DNA of 11,323 bases from an uncultured Alphaproteobacteria bacterium (lineage in GTDB: Bacteria > Pseudomonadota > Alphaproteobacteria > RF32 > CAG-239): positions 1 through 11,323 of the forward strand of contig UQFU01000057.1 in assembly GCA_900540425.1 (NCBI GenBank), written 5' to 3'. A program made the position numbers and the translations under genes. Each line of letters starts with the position of its first letter. The first letter of the stretch is position 1. Shown here one piece after another: positions 1 through 6,912 of this stretch. Below the pieces are notes generated by a model. That model ran no database searches. It saw only the letters and a program-made list of their open reading frames with translations, and had not been told where the DNA came from.

Positions 1-108
1 AAATACCACTATAAAATAAACATCAGCTTTGAGAAAAAAGAAATAACATAATAAAAGCCCTTTGACCTCTTTCCACATACTGTCATGCTCCCATAATATG
101 CCACCCCT

Positions 109-150
109 CGATTGCGCGAGCAATCGTCAGAGAATCTGCGAATTTTTTTT
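109..150 (+). terminator. Possible terminator: hairpins followed by T8
   Basis: A perfect 7-bp stem, CGATTGC (109-115) and GCAATCG (120-126), closes on a GCGA loop of the stable GNRA type. A second 4-bp stem, CAGA (128-131) and TCTG (135-138), follows, then eight T residues at 143-150. The strong stem sits 16 bases from the T-run and the near stem is weak, so this is not a textbook intrinsic terminator. It could end a transcript entering from the left edge or a short RNA starting near 20. Confidence 0.3.
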
Positions 151-214
151 ATAAATGTCAGCGACGGAGGTGTGCTGTGGGTGTAGAAAAAGGATTAATT
201 CGTAGATCCCTGGA

Positions 215-236
215 CGTTTTTTCTAACGAAAAAACG
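215..236. other. AT-rich hairpin downstream of rlmN
   Basis: CGTTTTTTC (215-223) and GAAAAAACG (228-236) form a perfect 9-bp inverted repeat around a TAAC loop, 11 bases beyond the rlmN stop codon. Six of the nine pairs are consecutive A:T pairs and no separate T-run follows on the minus strand. It may be a weak terminator or 3'-end stabilising structure for the IalB-rlmN transcript. Confidence 0.3.
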
Positions 237-247
237 CGGAGAGGCTC

Positions 248-1315
248 TTATTCTTCTTTTTTGGATTTCAGCTGTCCGCAGGCGGCCAAAATATCTTGTC
301 CGCGGGCAACCCTTACCGGTGCCGAAAAACCGGCTTTTTCCAACTCCCTTGAGAAGGCCATAACTTTATTGCGCGAACTTGGCTCATAGCCGCATCCCGG
401 CCAGGGGTTAAACGGTATCAGATTGAACTTGGCCAAGATTTTATACTTTTTCATCAGGTTAATCAACTGATGCGCACAATCCAGACTATCGTTGATATCC
501 TTCAACAGCAGGTATTCAAAAGTAATATATTTGCCCCAGCTGGCGCGTTTTTGAAATTCCTGACAAGCTTTCATCAATTCCTCAATACCATATTTGCGAT
601 TAATCGGCATAATCCGGGAGCGGATTTCGTCATTTGGGGCATGGAGGCTGATAGCCAGACGGACGCCGAGTTCGGAAGCAACCAACGGGATTTGAGGAGC
701 AATCCCGGAAGACGACAGCGTTATCCGGCGTTTGGAAATGGCAATGCCATCTCCGTCGGAAATAATTTTCAGCGCTTTGAAAACGTTGTCGACATTATGC
801 AGCGGCTCTCCCATACCCATAACGACAATATTAGACAGGTAACGGGTTTCATCAGAAGGGCTTGGCCATTCGTGATAAGCGTCGCGGGCAACCATAAATT
901 GCCCGACAATCTCGCCGGCAGTCAGGTTGCGGGTCAGTTTTTGCGAACCGGTATGGCAAAATGTGCAGCCCACCGCGCAGCCGACCTGGGTCGAAATACA
1001 AACAGCACCGCGGTCTTCTTCGGGAATATAGACCATTTCTACCCGCTGGCCGTCAGAGAACTCCAACAGCCACTTATGCGTCTTATCAACCGAGACCTGC
1101 TCGGCAACGATTTTGGGACGGGTAACGGCATATCCGGCAGATAACTTTTCGCGAAAATCTTTGGAAAGATTGCTCATTTCCGCAAAATCGCCGACTCCGC
1201 GATTATAAATCCACTGCCAGAGCTGTTTAGCCCGGAACGGTTTTTCGCCCAGTTTTTCAATTTCGGCAGCCAGTTCTTCTTTGCTCAACCCCAGCAGTTC
1301 AATTTTTTCGGACAT
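248..1315 (-). CDS. rlmN: Dual-specificity rRNA/tRNA adenine-C2 methyltransferase RlmN
   Basis: This radical SAM enzyme of 355 residues methylates C2 of A2503 in 23S rRNA and, in E. coli, A37 of some tRNAs. It is cytoplasmic and affects ribosomal accuracy. The [4Fe-4S] motif CxxxCxxC is at C113, C117 and C120. C106, seven residues before it, matches the E. coli C118 that resolves the methyl intermediate, and C346 near the C-terminus matches the methyl-carrying C355. GMGEP (167-171) is the usual SAM-contact motif. Length is close to the family norm, and all key cysteines fit RlmN. The paralogue Cfr (C8 methylation) shares these motifs but is not expected as a core gene here. The start lies one base after the stop of the IalB-family gene, with a weak purine-rich AAGAAG upstream, suggesting co-transcription and coupled translation. 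Confidence 0.97.
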   Translation of the reverse strand: MSEKIELLGLSKEELAAEIEKLGEKPFRAKQLWQWIYNRGVGDFAEMSNLSKDFREKLSAGYAVTRPKIVAEQVSVDKTHKWLLEFSDGQRVEMVYIPEEDRGAVCISTQVGCAVGCTFCHTGSQKLTRNLTAGEIVGQFMVARDAYHEWPSPSDETRYLSNIVVMGMGEPLHNVDNVFKALKIISDGDGIAISKRRITLSSSGIAPQIPLVASELGVRLAISLHAPNDEIRSRIMPINRKYGIEELMKACQEFQKRASWGKYITFEYLLLKDINDSLDCAHQLINLMKKYKILAKFNLIPFNPWPGCGYEPSSRNKVMAFSRELEKAGFSAPVRVARGQDILAACGQLKSKKEE

Positions 1316-1316
1316 C

Positions 1317-1829
1317 TTATTTCTTCTTGCACTTTCCGGAAATTGCCAGATAGGCCTGACTGAAACCGCTAAGAGAATAGGTATCTTTGGTCAGGGTGCC
1401 TTTGCTGGAAGTACCGGTAACAATCATCCGGCTGCCGCGTTTCATGGCGGTTACCAGTTCTTTATCCGCCGCCTCGTCAATCGCCCAGGCCTTGTCGCCG
1501 TCAATAAACAGGCGGTTATAGCTTTTGTTGCCGATTTTGACGGTTACCTTGGAATCCGGCTTATAGGTATAGCCGGCATTGATATTGACAACGTCAAAGC
1601 TTTTTTCGGAAGGGCGATGGGTAATCACCGTATAGATGTCACCGCGTTTGGTATATTTGCCTTCATCCTTTTTGGGGGTGGAAGCCATATAGCAGACAAT
1701 GCCGCCGCGGTCCTGATAGTAATAGGCAATCCAGTCGCCGTATTCGCCCAAAACCTGCGGCGTGGCGGCCAGAGCCTGATTGGAAGCCAAAAATCCCAAG
1801 AATCCGAGAGTTGCATAAAATTTTTTCAT
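1317..1829 (-). CDS. Invasion-associated locus B (IalB) family secreted protein
   Basis: A 170-residue exported protein. Residues 1-21 form a signal peptide (two Lys, a hydrophobic stretch, then ALA at 19-21 as the likely cleavage site). The mature part begins near a YGDW motif (30-33), typical of IalB-family proteins, and continues as a small, probably beta-rich domain with two cysteines, C46 and C167, that could form a periplasmic disulphide. Segments such as DKAWAIDEAADKEL (112-125) and a TKDTYSLSGF stretch near the end also fit the family. The family is named for Bartonella IalB but is common in free-living alphaproteobacteria, so the name does not imply virulence; its biochemical role is unclear. 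It is the first gene of a probable two-gene unit with rlmN. The family assignment is from motif recognition, not a search. Confidence 0.85.
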   Translation of the reverse strand: MKKFYATLGFLGFLASNQALAATPQVLGEYGDWIAYYYQDRGGIVCYMASTPKKDEGKYTKRGDIYTVITHRPSEKSFDVVNINAGYTYKPDSKVTVKIGNKSYNRLFIDGDKAWAIDEAADKELVTAMKRGSRMIVTGTSSKGTLTKDTYSLSGFSQAYLAISGKCKKK

Positions 1830-1925
1830 ACCTATCTACCCACAAATAAATTAAACTGTGAATAATATATTTGAAATTTATATAAAAAATGTTAACTTCC
1901 CAAAAAAAACGGGATCGATGTTGAA
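1830..1925. promoter_or_regulatory. AT-rich divergent promoter region (IalB gene / cca)
   Basis: This 96-base gap separates divergent genes and must carry at least one promoter in each direction. It is very AT-rich, with several TATA-like stretches (around 1863-1870 and 1878-1886) that could be -10 boxes on either strand. I could not pair them with a convincing -35 at standard spacing. Just before cca lies a three-codon frame, ATG TTG AAA TGA (1918-1929), whose stop overlaps the cca start. Confidence 0.45.
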
Positions 1926-3143
1926 ATGATCAAAGACAAATATCTGGATATTGAAAAATTTGTAACTGACAAGAAAATTTTCCGGCTGTTTCGGGCGGTG
2001 GAGAACCACGGCGGCGTCTTGCGTTTTGTCGGCGGCGCAGTAAGAAACGCCTTGCGCGGCATTGAGGGATCGGATCTGGATCTGGCAACCGATCTCAGCC
2101 CCGACGAGCTGGTTGAAGCCTGTCAGGAATCCGGCCTTAAGACCGTGCCTATCGGCATTAAGTTCGGAACGGTCGGCGTGGTTGTTAACGGCAAAGTTCT
2201 GGAAGTAACTTCGCTGCGCAAAGATGTTAAAACAGACGGCCGACACGGAGAAGTGGAATTTACGACTGACTGGGAAATTGACGCTTCGCGCCGCGATTTG
2301 ACCATCAATGCGGTTTATGCCGACGAAAAAGGCAACGTTTTTGATTATTATAACGGCATTTCCGACCTTGAAAACGGCATTGTACGCTTTATCGGCAGTC
2401 CGACGGTGCGGATTAAGGAAGATTATTTGCGAATTTTGCGTTTTTTTCGGTTTTATTCATTGTTCGGAAAAGGCGATATTGACGAGAAAGCCCTGAAAGC
2501 CTGTGTTGAAAACAAAGAAGGACTTAAACAGCTTTCCGGCGAACGAATTCGCGATGAACTCAGCAAAATCCTGCTGACACCGCAAGCGGCCAAGGTTATC
2601 AAAATTATGGCAGAAAACGGCATTCTCGACAATATTCTGCCTGAACCGAAAAATTATGACAAGCTGGCGTTTTTGGTCGATTTATGCAACAAAGAAAAAT
2701 TTACGCCCTGCTGGCTGCGCCGCCTTTATGTTATTTTTGAGCCTGACGTTCTGCTGGCCGAAAGCTTGGCAGCCCGTCTGAAGCTATCCAAAAAAGACCG
2801 GGCGCTGTTTGTCAGCTGGTCAGAAAACAATCCGCCGCTGGCCGATTTTTTAGATGAAAGATGCCTGCTTAAGCTGCTTTATCGGCACGGCAAAGAGTTT
2901 TGCGCCAACAAGCTGATTTTGGAGGCAGCTTCGGCGCAGCGCGAAATTGACAATCTGCCCCGGCTGCTTGATTTTATTGAAAAAAGCGAAATTCCGTCAT
3001 TTCCGCTGCGGGGACGCGACCTTATCGAGCAAGGAATTGCCGAAAACGCCAAGATCGGCGAAACACTCAAACAGCTTGAAAACGAATGGATTGAAAGCGG
3101 TTTTCAGATGAGTCGCGACGAACTGCTGCAAAAAGCAATTTAA
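1926..3143 (+). CDS. cca: CCA tRNA nucleotidyltransferase (class II)
   Basis: This 405-residue enzyme adds or repairs the 3'-CCA end of tRNAs using CTP and ATP, without a nucleic acid template. The N-terminal polymerase head shows GGAVRN (36-41) followed by the metal-binding pair D50 and D52 in SDLDLAT, then RRDLTINAV (122-130), DYYNGISDLENG (140-151), a RIKEDYLRILRFFRF segment (162-176) and ERIRDE (206-211), the ERxxxE-type motif of the neck. The remainder (about 215-405) is the helical body and tail that hold tRNA. These motifs are shared with poly(A) polymerase I, but the length and the short spacing fit the CCA-adding branch seen in alphaproteobacteria. The ATG at 1926 is the first plausible start in frame; the ribosome binding site is weak (CGGGA at 1910-1914). 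It stands alone, closed by the terminator right after its stop. Confidence 0.95.
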   Translation: MIKDKYLDIEKFVTDKKIFRLFRAVENHGGVLRFVGGAVRNALRGIEGSDLDLATDLSPDELVEACQESGLKTVPIGIKFGTVGVVVNGKVLEVTSLRKDVKTDGRHGEVEFTTDWEIDASRRDLTINAVYADEKGNVFDYYNGISDLENGIVRFIGSPTVRIKEDYLRILRFFRFYSLFGKGDIDEKALKACVENKEGLKQLSGERIRDELSKILLTPQAAKVIKIMAENGILDNILPEPKNYDKLAFLVDLCNKEKFTPCWLRRLYVIFEPDVLLAESLAARLKLSKKDRALFVSWSENNPPLADFLDERCLLKLLYRHGKEFCANKLILEAASAQREIDNLPRLLDFIEKSEIPSFPLRGRDLIEQGIAENAKIGETLKQLENEWIESGFQMSRDELLQKAI

Positions 3144-3182
3144 CCACAAAAAACCCGGTTTCAGCACCGGGTTTTTTTGTGG
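3144..3182. terminator. Bidirectional intrinsic terminator
   Basis: ACCCGGT (3153-3159) pairs with ACCGGGT (3166-3172) around a six-base loop. The stem extends through an A-tract on the left and a T-tract on the right, then CCAC (3144-3147) pairs with GTGG (3179-3182) with one T bulged. A-run, GC stem and T-run occur in both orientations, so it can stop transcription from cca on the plus strand and from the ribbon-helix-helix gene on the minus strand. It begins directly after the cca stop and ends three bases before the opposing stop codon. Confidence 0.92.
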
Positions 3183-3185
3183 TTT

Positions 3186-3386
3186 TTATTCACCGACAGA
3201 GAGGAAAAATGCCCGCTCCAGCTTATCGACCGAACATAAATCGGTTTTATAAAAATCTTCAAAATTTTCGGCGTATTCGTTTAAGGCCAGAGTAACGCAT
3301 TCTTCAAAAGAGCGGTGGCTTTTCTTGGCAATCCCGGCAATTTTCTTTTGCAGGTCATCGCTGATATTCACAGAAATCTGACGCAT
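3186..3386 (-). CDS. Small ribbon-helix-helix (CopG/Arc-like) protein
   Basis: A 66-residue protein. The N-terminal pattern of alternating residues (RQISVNISDD, 2-11) fits the DNA-binding beta strand of ribbon-helix-helix proteins, followed by a first helix (about 11-22), a short turn with HRSFEE (24-29) and a second helix (about 26-39). The remaining 27 residues are an acidic, possibly helical tail. RHH proteins bind DNA as dimers and often act as antitoxins or repressors. No toxin gene is adjacent: the neighbours are cca and a penicillin-binding protein, and the gene is closed off by a terminator. A TAAGGGA ribosome binding site lies seven bases before the ATG, supporting real expression. 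It may be an autoregulator or a solitary transcription factor; the target is unknown. Confidence 0.75.
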   Translation of the reverse strand: MRQISVNISDDLQKKIAGIAKKSHRSFEECVTLALNEYAENFEDFYKTDLCSVDKLERAFFLSVGE

Positions 3387-3474
3387 AAATTTTCCCTTAA
3401 CCTTTATATGTTATTGATGAAAATAAATTTAAAACAATTTGCGAATCGACGCAAGAGACATATAGGCGGGAATC
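3387..3474. promoter_or_regulatory. Divergent promoter region with TTGCG-N6-CGCAA inverted repeat
   Basis: This 88-base gap separates the divergent RHH and PBP genes. A 5-bp inverted repeat with a six-base spacer, TTGCG (3439-3443) and CGCAA (3450-3454), lies 20 bases before the PBP start and could be an operator, possibly for the adjacent RHH protein. Toward the RHH gene a weak pair, TTGTTT then TAACAT 18 bases on (both on the minus strand), could be a promoter. No clear plus-strand promoter is visible; CATATA at 3459-3464 is a poor -10. Confidence 0.4.
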
Positions 3475-5289
3475 GTGGCAAAATCTAAAAAAATGACTAA
3501 AACGACTCGAAAAAGGGAGTCAAAACAACGGGTTAAGAATCGGCAGAGAAAACAAAAAAAATTTTTGCCGCTGGTGATAACTTTGTTTTTGATTCCGCTG
3601 GCTTTTTTAACACTTTATGTCGGCTATTGCTACCTGACGATGCCCGATATAGAAGATGCCATTTCGCGCACCCGGCAGCCGTCTACGACAATTATTGCCG
3701 AAAACGGCAACGAGATTCAGAGTTTTGGACAGGTTTATTCGGAACTTATTCGTACCGAAGAGCTGCCGCAATACGTGATTGACGCGATTGTATCCACCGA
3801 GGACCGGCGGTTTTATTCGCATTTTGGATTTGACATCATTTCTTTTTCGCGCGCCATGCTTACCAATCTGTTTGCGGGCAGATATGCCCAAGGGGGCAGC
3901 ACCATTACCCAGCAGGTAGCAAAAAATCTGTTTCTGACCTCTCAAAAAACCATTCGCAGGAAAGTTCAGGAACTGCTGCTGGCTTTTTGGCTGGAATACA
4001 AATTCAGCAAAGAACAAATTTTAACCCTTTATCTGAACCGGGTTTATCTCGGCGCCGGAACTTACGGGATTGAGGCAGCGGCACAGAAATATTTTCAAAA
4101 ATCTTCCCGCGACCTGAACCTGAAAGAGGCGGCAATCATTGCCGGAATGCTCAAGGCCCCTTCCCGTTACAACCCGATTGCTTCGGAAGAACGCGCAGAC
4201 TCCCGGGCAGCCGTGGTTTTGCAAAACATGGTCGACAACAACAAAATCAGCGAAGCCGAACGCGATGCCGCGCTCAGAATGCGGCTGGGACCGGAAAAGG
4301 TTTATAAGGTGGAAGGCGCCAAACATTTTGCCGATTGGGTTTATCGGGAAACCAACGATATTATCGGCGAGCGCGACAGCGACATTTACGTTTACACCAC
4401 TTTGGATCAGGAATTACAGCAACGGGCGGAAAAAGCCCTGCGCAAAATGGTTAAAGCTTATGCCAATCGCAACGTTACCAACGGCGCAGTAGTCATTCTT
4501 GACCGCTTCGGAGCTATCAAAGCCATGGTCGGCGGCATTGATTACGAAAAAAGCCAATTCAACCGCGCAACGCAAGCTTTGCGCCAGCCGGGATCGGCTT
4601 TTAAGCCTTTTGTTTATCTGACCGCTTTGCAGGAAGGTTATGAGCCCAAAGACAAAATTGAAGACGTTCCTTTGAGCATCGGCAGCTGGAAACCGGAAAA
4701 CTATGACCGCAAATACCACGGCATTGTTACGCTGGACGAAGCCTTGAGCAAATCGCTCAATCTGGCGACGGTTAACCTAGCCGAAAAAGTTTCGCGGCGG
4801 AAAATTATCCGCAATGCCCGGCGGCTGGGAATCACGACCCCGATCAGCAACACGCCTTCCCTTTCACTCGGCAGTTTTGAAGTCAAAGTGATTGACATGG
4901 CGACGGCTTATTCTGTTTTTGCCAACGGCGGATATGCGACCTGGCCGCATGCGATTAAGGAAATCTATACCCGCGACGGCTATCAGATTTATGTTCACGA
5001 ACCTGATTTTGAAAATCGGATTATTCGGGAAAAAGATGCCCAGCGTCTGACCCGGATGCTAGAGAACGTGATTGAAAAAGGGACCGGACGGGCGGCACGC
5101 CTGCCGTTTTTGGCGGCCGGAAAGACCGGAACGACGCAGGATTACCGCGATGCCTGGTTTGTGGGGTACAGCGACGAGCTGATTTGTGCGGTATGGGTCG
5201 GCAACGATGACAACTCGCCGATGAAAGGAATTACAGGGGGCACGCTTCCGGCCAAAATCTGGAAAGAAATTATGGCGCCGACAAGGTAA
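3475..5289 (+). CDS. Class A penicillin-binding protein, PBP1A family (transglycosylase/transpeptidase)
   Basis: A bifunctional peptidoglycan synthase of 604 residues: it polymerises lipid II into glycan strands and crosslinks peptides in the periplasm. The first 30 residues are a strongly basic cytoplasmic tail, followed by a single membrane anchor (about 30-55). The GT51 domain (about 75-245) has EDRRFYSHFGFD (109-120, catalytic E109), GGSTITQQVAKN (140-151) and the KEQILTLYLNRVYLGAGTYG block (179-198). The transpeptidase domain (about 335-585) has S374xxK377 with nucleophile S374, SLN at 427-429 and KTG at 550-552. All catalytic motifs are intact. At 604 residues it is much shorter than E. 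coli PBP1a (about 850) and has little room for an OB insert or a C-terminal extension. The start is a GTG with a moderate AGGCGGG site upstream; the usual N-terminal organisation supports it. Confidence 0.95.
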   Translation: MAKSKKMTKTTRKRESKQRVKNRQRKQKKFLPLVITLFLIPLAFLTLYVGYCYLTMPDIEDAISRTRQPSTTIIAENGNEIQSFGQVYSELIRTEELPQYVIDAIVSTEDRRFYSHFGFDIISFSRAMLTNLFAGRYAQGGSTITQQVAKNLFLTSQKTIRRKVQELLLAFWLEYKFSKEQILTLYLNRVYLGAGTYGIEAAAQKYFQKSSRDLNLKEAAIIAGMLKAPSRYNPIASEERADSRAAVVLQNMVDNNKISEAERDAALRMRLGPEKVYKVEGAKHFADWVYRETNDIIGERDSDIYVYTTLDQELQQRAEKALRKMVKAYANRNVTNGAVVILDRFGAIKAMVGGIDYEKSQFNRATQALRQPGSAFKPFVYLTALQEGYEPKDKIEDVPLSIGSWKPENYDRKYHGIVTLDEALSKSLNLATVNLAEKVSRRKIIRNARRLGITTPISNTPSLSLGSFEVKVIDMATAYSVFANGGYATWPHAIKEIYTRDGYQIYVHEPDFENRIIREKDAQRLTRMLENVIEKGTGRAARLPFLAAGKTGTTQDYRDAWFVGYSDELICAVWVGNDDNSPMKGITGGTLPAKIWKEIMAPTR

Positions 5290-5375
5290 AAAAATAATAA
5301 AAATTAGTGCTTTTTAATTATCTTTTATTATATATAATAGGAAGAAGTTTTGAATTAGTGATGAAGGAAAAAAGA
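5290..5375 (+). promoter_or_regulatory. AT-rich gap before gpmI with candidate -10 and palindrome
   Basis: TATAAT at 5333-5338 is a perfect -10 consensus and lies inside a 14-bp perfect palindrome, TATTATATATAATA (5326-5339). The -35 region is poor, so promoter strength is uncertain. An imperfect hairpin made only of A:T pairs also spans the gap: ATAATAAAA (5294-5302) with TTTTATTAT (5323-5331), plus ATTA (5303-5306) with TAAT (5315-5318). No GC-rich terminator follows the PBP gene, so read-through into gpmI is possible. Confidence 0.4.
5364..5368 (+). promoter_or_regulatory. Ribosome binding site that fixes the gpmI start
   Basis: AAGGA lies seven bases before the ATG at 5376. Longer in-frame starts exist at GTG 5307 and ATG 5361, but neither has a well-placed site. 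Starting at 5376 gives a 511-residue protein beginning just before the conserved metal-binding LDGWG motif, the normal layout for GpmI. Confidence 0.8.
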
Positions 5376-6911
5376 ATGACACAAAAACCTGTATTGTTGA
5401 TGATTTTGGACGGGTGGGGCTATCGCAGCCCAAAGACGCCGGATAATGCCATTGAGATGGGGCATACGCCGAATTGGCACCGGATGTACAACGACAATCC
5501 GCACAGCCTGATTGAAACCTACGGCCTGGCGGTCGGACTGCCCGAAGGGCAAATGGGAAATTCGGAAGTCGGACACACCAACATCGGCGCCGGCCGTGTG
5601 GTTATGCAGGACCTTCCCAAAATCGACCAGGCGATTAAAGACGGTTCTTTTGCACAGAATCCGGTTCTGGTCAACATGATCAAAACTCTCAAAAGCAACG
5701 ACGGGGCAGCCCATGTGATGGGGCTGATGTCGCCGGGGGGCGTTCACTCCTCGCAGGCGCATATTGCGGCTTTATGCAAAATTCTGGCTCAAAACGGCAT
5801 CAGGGTTTGGGTTCACGCCTTTTTGGACGGGCGCGACACGCCGCCCTCTTCCGCAGTCGATTTTCTGGCGGATTTTGAAAAATCCATCGCCGGTTTGCCG
5901 GAAGTTAAAATTGCCACCATCGAAGGGCGCTTTTATGCCATGGACCGCGACAAACGCTGGGATCGCGTCGAATTGGCTTATAACAACATCGCTTTTGCGG
6001 AAGGCAAACGTTTTGCATCTGCCGATGAGGCAATCAAAGCTTCATATGCAGACAAAGTAACCGACGAATTTGTCGTTCCCTGCGTTATCGGGGATTATCA
6101 GGGAATTACCGACGGCGATGCCGTTTTGATGGCGAATTTCCGCGCCGACCGCGCCCGGGAAATCCTTTATGCGCTGGCAGACACCGAATTCAGCGGCTTT
6201 ACCCGCAAAAAGACCGTTAAGTTGTCGGATTCCGTCGGCATGACCGAATATTCGGTCGACCACCAGCGTTTTATGCATACAATGTATCCGCCGGAAGCCC
6301 TGACCAATATTCTGGGCGAAGTGGTTGCCGATCACGGGCTGACCCAGCTGCGAATTGCCGAAACCGAAAAGTACGCGCATGTCACGTTCTTTTTCAACGG
6401 CGGCGAAGAGCGCGAGTTTAAGGGCGAAGAACGCATTTTGATTGCCAGCCCGAAAGTGGCGACTTATGACCTGAAGCCGGAAATGTCGGTTTATGAAGTT
6501 ACCGAACAGTTGGTCAAGGCGATTGAAGACAAGCGTTTTGACGTTATTATCTGCAACTACGCCAACGGCGATATGGTCGGACACACCGGGGTAATGGAAG
6601 CGGCGCTGAAGGCGGTTGCAGCTGTTGACGACTGTCTGGGCAAAGTTGAAAAAGCCATAAAAGACGTCGGCGGGGTTATGATTGTAACGGCCGACCACGG
6701 CAACGTTGAAAAAATGATTGACGAGAAAACCGGCGAGCCCTATACAGCCCACACGGTCGGAAAAGTTCCGGCAATTCTGGTCAACGACAAGAGCGGCGTT
6801 ACCGGGCTTAAGGACGGAAAACTGGCGGATCTGGCTCCGACCATGCTGGAACTGCTCCATATCGACCAGCCGTCGGAAATGACCGGACATTCATTATTAA
6901 TCAAGGGCTAA
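5376..6911 (+). CDS. gpmI: 2,3-bisphosphoglycerate-independent phosphoglycerate mutase
   Basis: This cytoplasmic, probably manganese-dependent enzyme interconverts 3- and 2-phosphoglycerate in glycolysis and gluconeogenesis through a phosphoserine intermediate. With the start at 5376 it has 511 residues, the usual size. Metal and catalytic residues are all in place: D12 in LDGWGYR, phosphoserine S63 in MGNSEVGHTN, H123, the DGRDTPP block (151-157), RFYAMDRDKRWDR (185-197), R256 to R259, K332, D399 and H403 in NGDMVGH, D440 and H441 in TADHGN, and H459. The phosphatase half is split by the transferase half (roughly 75-305), as in the family. It heads a tight cluster with envC starting one base after its stop, an order also seen in E. 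coli (gpmM-envC), although the link between glycolysis and cell separation is not explained by sequence. Confidence 0.97.
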   Translation: MTQKPVLLMILDGWGYRSPKTPDNAIEMGHTPNWHRMYNDNPHSLIETYGLAVGLPEGQMGNSEVGHTNIGAGRVVMQDLPKIDQAIKDGSFAQNPVLVNMIKTLKSNDGAAHVMGLMSPGGVHSSQAHIAALCKILAQNGIRVWVHAFLDGRDTPPSSAVDFLADFEKSIAGLPEVKIATIEGRFYAMDRDKRWDRVELAYNNIAFAEGKRFASADEAIKASYADKVTDEFVVPCVIGDYQGITDGDAVLMANFRADRAREILYALADTEFSGFTRKKTVKLSDSVGMTEYSVDHQRFMHTMYPPEALTNILGEVVADHGLTQLRIAETEKYAHVTFFFNGGEEREFKGEERILIASPKVATYDLKPEMSVYEVTEQLVKAIEDKRFDVIICNYANGDMVGHTGVMEAALKAVAAVDDCLGKVEKAIKDVGGVMIVTADHGNVEKMIDEKTGEPYTAHTVGKVPAILVNDKSGVTGLKDGKLADLAPTMLELLHIDQPSEMTGHSLLIKG

Positions 6912-6912
6912 A

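Larger units (their letters stand above)
1..247. other. Intergenic region, no supported gene
   Basis: No convincing coding sequence lies here on either strand. A TATAAA at 10-15 could be a -10 element whose -35 would lie at or beyond the left edge. TTGACC at 62-67 resembles a -35 box, but no good -10 follows at normal spacing. Two hairpins are visible and are described separately (109-126 and 215-236). A GGAGG at 166-170 lies six bases before a GTG at 177, but the reading frame it opens runs antisense into the 3' end of rlmN and resembles no known protein. A small untranslated RNA ending near 150 is possible but unproven. Confidence 0.4.

Noticed and set aside
10-105. Roughly 30-codon minus-strand frame from GTG near 103-105 to TAG at 10-12
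   Set aside because: The only purine-rich site is directly against the start, the product has no recognisable pattern, and a chance open frame of this length is common.
190-215. T-arm-like string (GGATTAATTCG...ATCC) suggesting a tRNA
   Set aside because: The stem and loop lengths are wrong for a T-arm and no anticodon or D arm can be placed around it.
177-389. 70-codon plus-strand frame with GGAGG six bases before its GTG
   Set aside because: About two thirds of it is antisense to the 3' end of rlmN, and the protein resembles nothing recognisable; the ribosome-binding-like motif is probably chance.
470-1144. 224-codon plus-strand frame opposite rlmN
   Set aside because: The radical SAM motifs and all key cysteines are in the minus frame; the plus frame has no recognisable domain.
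3186-3386. Toxin-antitoxin module
   Set aside because: Only the RHH protein is present; the flanking genes are cca and a PBP, and a terminator closes the RHH gene, so no toxin is encoded beside it.
6042-6890. 282-codon minus-strand frame opposite gpmI
   Set aside because: gpmI has all of its catalytic motifs in the plus frame; the antisense frame stays open because of codon bias and shows no motif.
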